A stretch of 64,000 nucleotides of DNA, from NCBI RefSeq assembly GCF_001895925.1, contig NZ_MPPI01000003.1:1-64000 (forward strand). The letters are read 5' to 3'. The DNA comes from Phormidesmis priestleyi ULC007. GTDB taxonomy: Bacteria > Cyanobacteriota > Cyanobacteriia > Leptolyngbyales > Leptolyngbyaceae. Both the position numbers and the translations under genes were made by a program. The notes under the pieces are model-generated. The model was given only the letters and a program-made list of their open reading frames with translations. It was not told the origin of the DNA and searched no databases. How positions within the stretch are numbered: the first letter of the stretch is position 1; each line of letters starts with the position of its first letter. Below are positions 10,303 through 19,434 of the stretch, in pieces.

Positions 10303-11607
10303 ATGACTCAGCTTGTTCCCCCACCGATCAACCAGCTTCCAGATTCGCCACAGTTAAAGCCTGAAGGGCGGCGGATTCCTAAACCTTTGTTAGTGATTCC
10401 GATCGGTCTGGCGATCGCGGCGATCGGCTATGGAGTCTGGCGTTTGATGCCTCATCCAGAGCCAACGACCCTGCATTTAAGCGGTCGGATCGAGGGCTAT
10501 GAGACAGACATCGGTGCAAAAACGGGCGGACGGGTAAATTTTATTGCGGTGCGCGAAGGCGACGAAGTTAAGAAAGGACAGGTCTTGGTGCGAATCAATG
10601 ATGAAGAAATTCAGGCACAGCTTAGAGGCGCAACTGCAAATATAACTTCTGCCCAACAGCAAGCGCAGCAAGCCCAGTCTCAAATTGATGGCATCGACAG
10701 CAAGATTCGGGAAGCAGAACTCAATCTAAAACAGTCGAAAGGCGATGCCACCGGGCGAATTAGTCAGGCACAATCCACTGTTTCAGCGGCAAACGCTCAA
10801 CTCGCAGAAGCGATCGCCCAAGTCAAACAAGCTGAGGCGCAGGTCAGACAAGCTCAGTCGTCGCAGAGATTTGCTGCCACAGATCGCGATCGCTATGCCC
10901 AGCTAGTTTCTCAAGGTGCGGTCAATCGACAGCAGTTTGACCAAGCGCAAACCGCCTTTGAGACGGCTCAAGCATCGGTGGAAACTGCTCAGGCAACACT
11001 CTTAGCGCGTCGAGCAAGCGTGGATGCGGCTCGTGATCAACTGAGTGCAGCTAAAGGCGGCTTTACGCAGGTGCAGACAACGGGCATTAATCCTGACATT
11101 CGAGGCGCTCAACTGTCGGGATTTTATCAACAGCGCCAGCAGGCAGTCGCTCAACTCAAACAGGCGCAAGCTCAGATCAAAACCGCTCAAGAGAAGCAAA
11201 AAGAAATTCAGGCGCAGCTTAATTATTTGAATGTAACCAGCCCAATCGCAGGCGTGGTGACAGCCCGCCCGATCGAGCCTGGGGCAGTGGTCGCTCCGGG
11301 CAAAACGATGCTAACGGTGATGGATCTGACTTCGGTTTATCTGCGGGGCTATGTGCCAGAGGGCGAGATTGGCAAAGTTCGCGTAGGTCAACCTGCCAAG
11401 ATTTTTCTCGACTCCAATCCTAGTCAAGGGCTGACGGCTAAGGTGTCGGCGATCGATCCCAAAGCATCGTTTACGCCAGAAAATATTTATTTTCGCAACG
11501 ATCGCGTCAACCAAGTGTTTGGGGTGAAGCTGACGATCAACGATACCAAAGGCTTTGCTAAACCTGGAATGCCAGCCGACGGAGAAATCACTTTAGAGAC
11601 TAAATGA
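10303..11607 (+). CDS. HlyD/YbhG-type membrane fusion (periplasmic adaptor) protein
   Basis: Adaptor that links an inner-membrane transporter to an outer-membrane channel. One N-terminal membrane segment (LLVIPIGLAIAAIGYGVW) follows a short cytoplasmic Pro-rich leader. Then comes the first lipoyl half (GAKTGGRVNFIAVREGDEVK), a long Gln/Ala-rich coiled-coil hairpin (residues ~90-300), the second lipoyl half (VTSPIAGVVTARP) and a beta-barrel region (VYLRGYVPEGEIGKVRVGQ). The frame is open from a TTG at 10255, but ATG 10303 gives a normal leader and is chosen (434 aa). First gene of the efflux operon, 21 bases before the ATPase gene. Confidence 0.9.
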   Translation: MTQLVPPPINQLPDSPQLKPEGRRIPKPLLVIPIGLAIAAIGYGVWRLMPHPEPTTLHLSGRIEGYETDIGAKTGGRVNFIAVREGDEVKKGQVLVRINDEEIQAQLRGATANITSAQQQAQQAQSQIDGIDSKIREAELNLKQSKGDATGRISQAQSTVSAANAQLAEAIAQVKQAEAQVRQAQSSQRFAATDRDRYAQLVSQGAVNRQQFDQAQTAFETAQASVETAQATLLARRASVDAARDQLSAAKGGFTQVQTTGINPDIRGAQLSGFYQQRQQAVAQLKQAQAQIKTAQEKQKEIQAQLNYLNVTSPIAGVVTARPIEPGAVVAPGKTMLTVMDLTSVYLRGYVPEGEIGKVRVGQPAKIFLDSNPSQGLTAKVSAIDPKASFTPENIYFRNDRVNQVFGVKLTINDTKGFAKPGMPADGEITLETK

Positions 11608-11628
11608 TGCCCTCTGGAGGCTGGAGTC

Positions 11629-13629
11629 ATGACTCAAAAAACGGTGACGAATAGCCAGATCACAGAAGTTCGGCCCACTGATCCTGCGGCTTCAGACGAT
11701 GTGATTCGCGTGATCGGTTTGCACAAACACTACGATCGGGTGGCGGCAGTTCAGGGAGTTGATTTCTCGGTGCGACGCGGCGAAGTCTTTGGGCTAATTG
11801 GGCCGGACGGTGCAGGCAAGACGACGACGTTTCACATTCTCGGCGGCGTGATGGAGGCGACAGCAGGGGATGTGCAGGTGTTGGGACAACCGCCACGAGA
11901 TGCGCGATTAAAAATTGGCTATCTGACTCAGCAATTTTCGTTGTATCTGGATCTCAGCATTGACGAAAATTTGCGCTATGTGGGTGGATTGCGGCAAGTG
12001 CCCGATCGTCAATTTTCGGAGCGGCGCGAAAAATATCTGCGCTTGATGAATTTAGAGAAATTTGGCGATCGCCTTGCCGGAGAGCTATCGGGCGGCATGA
12101 AGCAAAAACTTGCGTTGTGCTGTGCGCTTGTGTCCCAGCCTCAAGTGCTGTTGCTTGACGAACCGACGACGGGCGTTGATCCCGTTTCCCGGCGCGAGTT
12201 TTGGGATGTGTTGGCAGCACTGTCATCCGAAGAAGGGGTGACGATCGTGGTGGCAACTCCTTATCTAGATGAAGCAGAACGCTGCAATCGAGTGGCGCTG
12301 ATGTATGACGGTCAGATTCAGCAGATTGGCACACCCGCCGAACTGAGAAACAGTTTAGGACTGCATCGCCTCGAAGTGCATACGCCCCAGTTGCAGGCAG
12401 CCGAGCAAGTGTTGACTACGCTATCTGAGTCCGATGCGATCGTGGATGTGCAGACGTTTGGCGATCGCTTAGATGTGCTGGTGAGTGATCCGCAAACAGG
12501 AGAATCTCAGGTGCGTGAATTATTTCGCCAAAACCACCTGCAAGCAGACACGATCGAACTCGCTGAACCCACACTAGAAAATGTGTTTGTGACTCGATTG
12601 CGCCAGCAGGGATCGGCACCGGAGTTTTTTGAGTTTCCGAGATCGCGAGGCGGCAATCGAAACGTCACTACAGGATCTTCCTCTGATTTTGCGATCTATT
12701 CTCACAACCTAAATCGGAGTTTTGGCAGCTTTCGGGCCGTTAAAAATGTCAATGTCGAAGTGCGCTACGGCGAAATTTTTGGCTTACTTGGAGCCAACGG
12801 AGCCGGAAAAACCACCACGATTAAAATGCTGTGTGGATTGCTGCCCATCAGTTCTGGCGATATTTCACTCGGAGGAGAACGCGGAAATCTCCGCAGCAGC
12901 GAACTCAGGCGACGAATTGGCTACATGAGCCAAAAATTCACCCTCTACGATGACTTAACCATTCTGCAAAACCTGGAATTTTATAGCGGCGTATATGGAG
13001 TGCCTCGCAGGCTGAGACGCGAAAAAATTGACTGGGTAATCGCCACCTGCGGACTCGACGGACGAGAAACCATGCTCACCGGACAGCTTCCGGGCGGTTG
13101 GAAACAGCGCGTCGCGTTTGGTGCCTCAGTCATGCACGAACCCGATATTCTGTTTCTCGACGAACCGACCTCTGGCGTTGACCCACTAGCGCGTCGTCAA
13201 TTCTGGAAGTTAATCAACGATTTCGCCCGCAATGGTACGGCCGTTTTAGTCACCACCCACTATTTGGAAGAAGCCGAACAGTGCAATCGCATGAGTTTTA
13301 TGGTGGCGGGTGAAATCGTGACAGAAGGGTCGCCCAGCCAGATCAAAGCATCCCAACCAGGACAGTTGATTGAAGTGGTCATCGACCAAACTCAAGCGGC
13401 TTCTAATTTACTCAAACAGCAGATGGAGTCTTGGCGAGTTTCGATCTTTGCCGATCGCCTTCATATAGTCCTTGACGATCCCGATCGTGACATTCCGATC
13501 GTGCGATCGCTGCTCAAATCTGCCAATCTCACCATTCATTCTCTGCGTCCAATCCCATTCTCGCTCGAAGATGCTTTTATCGGAGTCGTGCAGCGGTTAG
13601 CGCAAAGCGCAACTCCAGAGGAACCGTAG
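11629..13629 (+). CDS. YbhF-like fused double ABC ATPase
   Basis: Two complete ABC nucleotide-binding domains in one 666-aa chain. Domain 1: Walker A GPDGAGKTT (58-66), signature LSGGMKQK, Walker B VLLLDEPTTGVDP. Domain 2 (from ~360): Walker A GANGAGKTT (~388), signature LPGGWKQR, Walker B ILFLDEPTSGVDP. The tandem ATPase with two following ABC-2 permeases is the YbhF/YbhS/YbhR architecture, which exports drugs or lipophilic substrates. A GGAG-containing ribosome-binding site precedes ATG 11629. The substitution of Ser by Pro in the second signature (LPGG) is seen in some relatives and may lower ATPase activity at that site. Confidence 0.92.
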   Translation: MTQKTVTNSQITEVRPTDPAASDDVIRVIGLHKHYDRVAAVQGVDFSVRRGEVFGLIGPDGAGKTTTFHILGGVMEATAGDVQVLGQPPRDARLKIGYLTQQFSLYLDLSIDENLRYVGGLRQVPDRQFSERREKYLRLMNLEKFGDRLAGELSGGMKQKLALCCALVSQPQVLLLDEPTTGVDPVSRREFWDVLAALSSEEGVTIVVATPYLDEAERCNRVALMYDGQIQQIGTPAELRNSLGLHRLEVHTPQLQAAEQVLTTLSESDAIVDVQTFGDRLDVLVSDPQTGESQVRELFRQNHLQADTIELAEPTLENVFVTRLRQQGSAPEFFEFPRSRGGNRNVTTGSSSDFAIYSHNLNRSFGSFRAVKNVNVEVRYGEIFGLLGANGAGKTTTIKMLCGLLPISSGDISLGGERGNLRSSELRRRIGYMSQKFTLYDDLTILQNLEFYSGVYGVPRRLRREKIDWVIATCGLDGRETMLTGQLPGGWKQRVAFGASVMHEPDILFLDEPTSGVDPLARRQFWKLINDFARNGTAVLVTTHYLEEAEQCNRMSFMVAGEIVTEGSPSQIKASQPGQLIEVVIDQTQAASNLLKQQMESWRVSIFADRLHIVLDDPDRDIPIVRSLLKSANLTIHSLRPIPFSLEDAFIGVVQRLAQSATPEEP

Positions 13630-13634
13630 CCAAC

Positions 13635-14741
13635 ATGAAACGAATTCTCGCCCAATGCACCAAAGAATTAGCGCAGTTTCGTCGCGATCGCCTCACCCTG
13701 GCGCTGGCGTTTATTTTACCTGTGATGACGCTGTTTATCTTCGGATTTGCCATCCGATTAGAGGCAAAAAATATTGCGATCGTCGTGCAAGACTTCGATC
13801 GCAGCAATCTCAGCCGACGATATACCGAGGGATTATATCAAACCAATCAGTTTGTGCCAGCCCAGTGGAGCGGAGATGACCCCATGCAGGATGCGCTCGA
13901 TCGCGGCATTGCTAAAGCTGCTGTGATCATCCCGCCTGACTTTAGTCGAGGCATCGCCGCCGGAAAAACCAGTCAGCTACAGGTATTAATTGACGGCACC
14001 GATGTCAACAATGCGCGAGTCATTAAGAACAGCATTCAAGCCTTCACGCGATCTTTTTTGCAAGATCAGAATCTGATGTCAGGAACGAGCAAAATCACAC
14101 CACGGTTGCGTCTCTGGTTTAATCCGGGGCGGCGAGAATCGCTCTACATTGTGCCGGGAGTGTTTGGCGTGATTTTGGCGATTTATCCATCACTGTTGGC
14201 AGCGTTGGCGATGTCGCGAGAAAAAGAACAGGGCACGATTTTGCAAGCCTACGCTTCTAGCATCAGCGCGGCTGAGTTGCTGTTAGGCAAATGTCTCGCC
14301 TATTTGGTGGTTGGCATTGGGCAAGCGATATTTGTGATCGGCTTAGGATGTGCAATCTTTCGCATTTGGTTTGTGGGTGATCCGAGTCCTTTTTTAATCG
14401 GGACGGGTATCTTTTTGATCGCCAGCATTATGTTTGGTTTGCTCATTGGTGTCCGGGCTAATAATCGGAGTGTTGCCGTTCAAGGTGTAGCAACCGCAGG
14501 CTTTTTATTAGCATTGCTGTTGTCAGGATTTATCTATCCACTGAGTAACATTCCGTTTCCGTTGTCACTCGTGACTAATATTGTTCCGGCTCGCTATTTT
14601 ATTGAGATCAGCCGGGATGCCTTTGTGCGAGGCACGGGATGGGAAGGCGTTTGGGTGGCTCAGGTGTGTTTGGTAGTGTTGGCGTTTGTGCTGTTTAACA
14701 TCGCCCGTCGCATTCTGGGTCGAATGCAATTACCAGGTTAG
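13635..14741 (+). CDS. ABC-2 type permease (YbhS-like)
   Basis: Membrane subunit of the efflux transporter, 368 aa. One N-terminal membrane helix (LALAFILPVMTLFIFGFAI), a large extracytoplasmic domain (~45-175) and five C-terminal helices form the ABC-2 topology. The family string AMSREKEQGTILQ, here AMSREKEQGT at ~195, is the coupling helix contacting the ATPase. The gene starts five bases after the ATPase stop and ends ten bases before the second permease, so the operon is tight. It would pair with the following gene as a heterodimer. Confidence 0.9.
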   Translation: MKRILAQCTKELAQFRRDRLTLALAFILPVMTLFIFGFAIRLEAKNIAIVVQDFDRSNLSRRYTEGLYQTNQFVPAQWSGDDPMQDALDRGIAKAAVIIPPDFSRGIAAGKTSQLQVLIDGTDVNNARVIKNSIQAFTRSFLQDQNLMSGTSKITPRLRLWFNPGRRESLYIVPGVFGVILAIYPSLLAALAMSREKEQGTILQAYASSISAAELLLGKCLAYLVVGIGQAIFVIGLGCAIFRIWFVGDPSPFLIGTGIFLIASIMFGLLIGVRANNRSVAVQGVATAGFLLALLLSGFIYPLSNIPFPLSLVTNIVPARYFIEISRDAFVRGTGWEGVWVAQVCLVVLAFVLFNIARRILGRMQLPG

Positions 14742-14751
14742 AGGGCTTTGA

Positions 14752-15876
14752 GTGATGAAACTGCTGCGTCGTTTAATCGAAAGTCGTTTTTGGGCATTGA
14801 CCGTTAAAGAAATCGGTCAGATTTTGCGGAATAAACAGTTGATTTTTCTATTGGTGTTTCCGCCAACGATACAACTGTTGATTTTTGGGTTGGCGTTGAA
14901 TCCCGATGTGCAAAACCTCAAGTTAGGAGTGGTTGATTATTCCAACACGCCGATGAGTCGAGAATTGGTGTCAGCCTTAACTGCAAATGGTGTGTTTCGA
15001 GTCGATCGCGCTCCACCCAATGAGCAGATTTTGGGTGAGCAAGTTCGGCGAGGCGAAATCATAACTGGGCTGGTAATCCCACCGACCTTTAACCGCGATC
15101 TCAAGAGCGATCATCCCGCAGAAGTGCAAGTTCTGATTGATGCCGTCGATGCCAACACTGCCGGAATTGCCAGTGGTTACGCCGCCCAGATTATCAATCA
15201 CTTCAGTCAGCAATTGGCTCCTCAAAATCAAGCGCCGATCGAGACCCAAGTCACCATTCTCTACAATCCAGGATTGATTTCTAGCTGGTTTATCGTGCCC
15301 GGCGTTTTGGGACTGGTGCTGAATTTAGGTAGCTCGCTTGTGTCCACGTCGGCAATCGTGCGAGAAAAAGATACGGGCACCTTAGAACAATTGTTGATGA
15401 CTCCAGCCGCCGCATGGGAGATCATTTTGGCGAAAGTGGTGCCGCTATTTGTCTTGCTGTTAGGAGAGGTTATGCTAGCAGTGACCGTTGCCACTCTGGT
15501 CTTTCACGTCCCCTTTCGAGGGAACTTTTTCTTATTCATGGGCTTCTCAGGACTCTATATCTGCGTGGGCATCGGGATCGGATTTCTCTTAGCCACGGTT
15601 TCGCGGAGCCAGCAGCAGGCGATTCTCACTTCTTTTTTTATCAATTTGCCGCTGATCCAACTGTCAGGGGCGATCGCGCCCATTGAAAGTATGCCGCGAT
15701 TTTTTCAGATATTGTCGCTGTTTAACCCACTGCGGCACTATGTCAAGGTTGTTCGTGGGGTTCTCCTCAAGGGCAACGGGTTAGAGGTGCTTTACCCCGA
15801 AGCGATCGCCCTTACGGCTTTTGCAGTCGCTCTGCTGGCAATTAGCACCTACAAATTTCGGACGCAATTAAGCTAA
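14752..15876 (+). CDS. ABC-2 type permease (YbhR-like)
   Basis: Second membrane subunit, 374 aa, with the same topology as its neighbour: N-terminal helix (LIFLLVFPPTIQLLIFGLAL), large external loop, then the coupling segment AIVREKDTGTLEQLLMTP at ~205 and five helices. Start may be GTG 14752 or ATG 14755; either gives the same protein within one residue. Last gene of the inner-membrane set. It is followed by a palindromic element and then the TolC-like gene. Confidence 0.9.
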   Translation: MMKLLRRLIESRFWALTVKEIGQILRNKQLIFLLVFPPTIQLLIFGLALNPDVQNLKLGVVDYSNTPMSRELVSALTANGVFRVDRAPPNEQILGEQVRRGEIITGLVIPPTFNRDLKSDHPAEVQVLIDAVDANTAGIASGYAAQIINHFSQQLAPQNQAPIETQVTILYNPGLISSWFIVPGVLGLVLNLGSSLVSTSAIVREKDTGTLEQLLMTPAAAWEIILAKVVPLFVLLLGEVMLAVTVATLVFHVPFRGNFFLFMGFSGLYICVGIGIGFLLATVSRSQQQAILTSFFINLPLIQLSGAIAPIESMPRFFQILSLFNPLRHYVKVVRGVLLKGNGLEVLYPEAIALTAFAVALLAISTYKFRTQLS

Positions 15877-15966
15877 ATCGTTTGTTTGATCGACAGCACA
15901 AGCGTTATCCTGCTTAAGGTTGTCGATCTGAAATTTATCGCTGGGAGAGATAGGCTCCTTGAATTT

Positions 15967-16094
15967 ACGTTAGTTCGATGAGTTCTTTCGCTTCGTTCTT
16001 TAGGGCTTCTGCTCCCTAAATTCCCCAATTCTGGGGGACTTAGGGGGCAACCCAGATTTGTAACCGCAGCGAAAAGCTTCATCGAATTAACGTT
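15967..16094. repeat. Palindromic MITE-like element, family B
   Basis: About 128 bp with imperfect terminal inverted repeats GTTAGTTCGATGA and, in reverse complement at the far end, GTTAATTCGATGA, each followed by TTTCGCT-like bases. The core pairs CCCTAAATTCCCCAATT with a GGGGGACTTAGGGGG strand and would fold into a long hairpin. Related copies lie at 59050-59217 and, degraded, at 41350-41430. It sits between the permease stop and the TolC start and carries no gene. Confidence 0.7.
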
Positions 16095-16158
16095 AAATCT
16101 CAGTCTCAACCAGTCTGTAAAGCTAGTTTCTTTAGTCTGTGGGCTAACCAAGAATCGT

Positions 16159-18060
16159 ATGAAAATGTTTCTTCATTTAATTCAAGTGGGTGTGGGAGCT
16201 TTGATCGCTTTTGGCTCTGTGGGTGCAGCTTATTCACAGACATCGCCTTCTGGTCAGCCCCAGAAACGCTCTAATCTTGCCGCTCAGTCACCCCCCCTCA
16301 AAACGATCGCCGCCACCTTTGAGGGTGAAGCTGCTTCGACCCCTACCAAACCTGTGACGATCGTCAGAATTGTCCAAACCTTTGGCGGCAGCGTGCAGAA
16401 AGTCTCGGCTGAACGTGCCAAAAAAGTGCCCTCCCTCTTAGCTGAGGCGAAAAAGCCCCGATCGGAGACGAAACCGACGATCGCCCAACCGTCCTTTGAG
16501 GGTGCCAAAATCGTCGAGGTTTTTGCCAACGAGCCACAAAAGGCTTCAGACTCAGCCGTTGCTCAGACTCCTAAGCCTGTCACGCCTCCCCGATCGACTC
16601 CGCTTCCGCCCTCTAATCCTCCCGCGTCATCTCCGCGGACTCCAGCGACCACTACACCAACCCCCGGCACACCTACCCCTACGCCTACAACTTCTAAATC
16701 TGACCCAACCCCTGCCCCTGCCTACCTCAATTCACCCGCCAACCCGCTATTATTTCCGACTCGCCCCGACGAAGTGCGCCTAGCCGGAACTCAACTGATC
16801 AGCTTGCAGCAAGCGATCGAGCTATCAGAGCGCAATAACCGTGACCTTGAAGTAGTTAGACTTCAGCTAGAAAGCAGTCGAGCGGCGTTACGCGAAGCTC
16901 AAGCTACGCTTTATCCCACGGTGGGACTTCAGTCTAGTTTAAATCGCTCTCAGAGTGCATCGGGTGACATTTCAGCAAAGGTGCAAGCACAATCACCGCA
17001 ATCTCAGCTATTTGGGGCTTCTAGCACCAACCCGCCCAGCACCAGCCTGAGTGGAGCGATTCAACTCAACTATGACATTTTTACATCGGGTCGAAACAGT
17101 GCTCAAAGAAAGGCCGCAGAACGGCTGGTAAGAGCCGCTGAGTTGACGGTTGAGCAGACTCGTGAGCAGTTACGACTCGACACGACAACTGATTATTACA
17201 ATTTGCAAAGTGCCAATGAACAGGTGCGAATTAATCAGGCAGCCGTGATCAATGCCCAAAGAAGTTTGAGTGACACACAGGCGCAAGAGCGTGCAGGGTT
17301 GGGCACTCGGTTTGATGTGCTGCGATCGCAGGTTCAACTTGCCAATGCTCAACAGCAACTCACCAACGCGATCGCCACTCAGGGTATCAATCGTCGTCAA
17401 CTGGCTGTGCGTCTAAGTTTACCAGAGTCGCTCAACGTCTCAACTTCTGACCCCGTGCAGCCTGCTGGCACTTGGGGTTTGCCGATCGAAGACACGATCG
17501 TCCTGGCTTATAAAAATCGAGCTGAACTAGAAACGCAATTAGTGCAGCGAGAGGTCAGTGAGCAACAGCGCCGAGCGGCATTAGCAGCGTTAGGCCCGAC
17601 TGTCAGTGCGACAGCTAGCTACAACCTGCTCAAGAGCTTTGAGGCACCCGTCAAGGATGTAGGCAATGGCTACACCCTGGCTCTGCAAGCTCAATGGAAC
17701 TTTTTTGATGGTGGAGCCGCTCAAGCCCGCGCAGCCCAGCAAGAGCGAAACAAAGAAATTGCCGAATCTCGGTTTGCCCAAAGCCGCAACAACGTCCGCT
17801 TTCAGGTTGAGCAAGCCTATACCAATTTGCAGGCAAACCGCGCCAACATTGACACCACAACTACGGCTCTCGGACAGGCAGCCGAAGCACTACGACTAGC
17901 TCGATTGCGCTTCCAAGCAGGTGTAGGAACCCAAACCGATGTGATTAACGCAGAGACAGATTTGACTCGTGCAGAAGGCAACCGGGTCAGTGCAATCATT
18001 GGTTATAACCTCTCTCTTGCCCAATTGCAACGAGCCGTTAGCAATATCGCTGCCCGATAG
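16159..18060 (+). CDS. TolC-like outer membrane efflux protein
   Basis: Outer-membrane factor, 633 aa. A signal peptide (hydrophobic stretch LIQVGVGALIAFGSVGAAYS, cleaved near AYSQ) is followed by ~150 residues rich in Pro, Thr and Ser (PTPGTPTPTPTTS) and then two OEP repeats: ISLQQAIELSERNNRDLEVV at ~215 and DTIVLAYKNRAELETQ at ~440, each with long coiled helices. LSLPESLN and NFFDGGAAQARA match TolC family patterns. It lies downstream of the HlyD-ABC genes and would complete a tripartite exporter, although a palindromic element intervenes. The extended Pro-rich N-terminus is seen in cyanobacterial TolC homologues and may cross peptidoglycan. Confidence 0.9.
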   Translation: MKMFLHLIQVGVGALIAFGSVGAAYSQTSPSGQPQKRSNLAAQSPPLKTIAATFEGEAASTPTKPVTIVRIVQTFGGSVQKVSAERAKKVPSLLAEAKKPRSETKPTIAQPSFEGAKIVEVFANEPQKASDSAVAQTPKPVTPPRSTPLPPSNPPASSPRTPATTTPTPGTPTPTPTTSKSDPTPAPAYLNSPANPLLFPTRPDEVRLAGTQLISLQQAIELSERNNRDLEVVRLQLESSRAALREAQATLYPTVGLQSSLNRSQSASGDISAKVQAQSPQSQLFGASSTNPPSTSLSGAIQLNYDIFTSGRNSAQRKAAERLVRAAELTVEQTREQLRLDTTTDYYNLQSANEQVRINQAAVINAQRSLSDTQAQERAGLGTRFDVLRSQVQLANAQQQLTNAIATQGINRRQLAVRLSLPESLNVSTSDPVQPAGTWGLPIEDTIVLAYKNRAELETQLVQREVSEQQRRAALAALGPTVSATASYNLLKSFEAPVKDVGNGYTLALQAQWNFFDGGAAQARAAQQERNKEIAESRFAQSRNNVRFQVEQAYTNLQANRANIDTTTTALGQAAEALRLARLRFQAGVGTQTDVINAETDLTRAEGNRVSAIIGYNLSLAQLQRAVSNIAAR

Positions 18061-18305
18061 TGATTCCGCAGGCAGAGGCGAAGATCAATAATTCTAATTG
18101 CTGCGGGTTTTCTGGCTCCGATCGCATAAGTTCAAGGCACAATAAACTAAAAGGCATTGATGTAATATCATCTGTCACATTGTTGATTGAATTAGGCATA
18201 ACTTATAAAGAACGTCGTGTTTGTATAAAGAGTCTTACTTTCCAGAAGACTTGTCGAGAGATTAAGTGTCAACCATTTCCCTTTATGTCCTTGAGGATTG
18301 CCCCC

Positions 18306-19292
18306 ATGACTCATCCTAAAACGTCCGCTTCCACCGTTCAAAAACGATATCAGCGTTATCTTTTGCTGTGCGGACTCGGTTGTGTGGTCAGTTCAGGCTT
18401 TTTGGGCAGTGACATAACCCTCGCTCAAACTCAGACACCCGTTCTGGAACTAGCTCCTTCTGCCCCAGCCCCAGCCGCTCCTGCCTCGTTAGATCCTGCC
18501 CCTGAATTGGCGGCCCCGGTGGTGACACCTAGCGCGATCGCCCCCGTCGAGAGTGGAGATTTGTTTATCGATCGCACCCATTACAGCGTAGGGGCAACCG
18601 AGCGTCGCGACCCTACACCTGCGGCTCAGGTCGTGCAGGTCGATCAAGTCAGCGCGCCCGTCAACGTCACTCCGACGCATTTGGGTTCCGTCAGCGTTTC
18701 AGCAAGGGGGATTGGTTGGAGTTCGAGTCCGGGTAGCACCACGGCGATCGGGCGAGAATATAGCACCGTGCGCGACTACTACAATCGCACGATTCGCCCT
18801 CCTGCTCGCCTCGGCAATGGCAATATTCGATTAATTTTTCCGCTCTCGATTCCCTCAGCGATTACGTCTGTTTTTGGCTGGCGCGTTCACCCCATCACAG
18901 GTGACAGTCGCTTTCACTCTGGCACCGATCTAGGCGCACCGATGGGAACGCCCGTTTTGGCAGCTTATGCAGGTCAAGTAGCGTTTGCAGACCTTTTTGG
19001 TGGATATGGACTAGCGGTGGCAATCAACCACAATCAAGGCACTCAGCAGACGCTTTATGGTCACTTATCAGAGATCTTCGTCAAACCCGGAGATATCGTG
19101 CAGCAAGGAATGGTGATTGGGCGGGTCGGCAGCACCGGAGCCTCAACCGGGCCTCACTTACACTTTGAGTTTCGGCAGTTGACCACAGAAGGATGGGTGG
19201 CGATGGATGCAGGAACGCAGTTAGAAACCTCGCTGGCTGATTTAGTGAAAGCGTTGCAGGTAGCTCAGTCGCCTGCGAAACCCGTTCAGTAA
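18306..19292 (+). CDS. M23-family peptidoglycan endopeptidase (LytM-like)
   Basis: Secreted zinc metallopeptidase, 328 aa from ATG 18306, which has a GAGGA ribosome-binding site eight bases upstream. The frame is open back to 18060, but that region has poor coding character. A signal peptide (YLLLCGLGCVVSSGFLGSD) is followed by a Pro/Ala-rich linker and then the M23 domain at ~190-310: FGWRVHPI, RFHSGTDLGAP (zinc His and Asp), LYGHLSEIFVKPGD and HLHFEFRQ (zinc His). Relatives cut peptide cross-links in peptidoglycan or activate amidases. It may be transcribed with the TolC gene. Confidence 0.88.
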   Translation: MTHPKTSASTVQKRYQRYLLLCGLGCVVSSGFLGSDITLAQTQTPVLELAPSAPAPAAPASLDPAPELAAPVVTPSAIAPVESGDLFIDRTHYSVGATERRDPTPAAQVVQVDQVSAPVNVTPTHLGSVSVSARGIGWSSSPGSTTAIGREYSTVRDYYNRTIRPPARLGNGNIRLIFPLSIPSAITSVFGWRVHPITGDSRFHSGTDLGAPMGTPVLAAYAGQVAFADLFGGYGLAVAINHNQGTQQTLYGHLSEIFVKPGDIVQQGMVIGRVGSTGASTGPHLHFEFRQLTTEGWVAMDAGTQLETSLADLVKALQVAQSPAKPVQ

Positions 19293-19434
19293 CCACGCAG
19301 AAATTGACTGCAAGCGCTGTTTTACTGAAAGCTAGGGTTGCTTTAAGCGGGATCGTTCTCTTGATAGATAGGCGATTCTACTTGTGGTTAGATAATAAGT
19401 AGTGTTGACCGTCACATCGAGCCGACTTGTCTAA

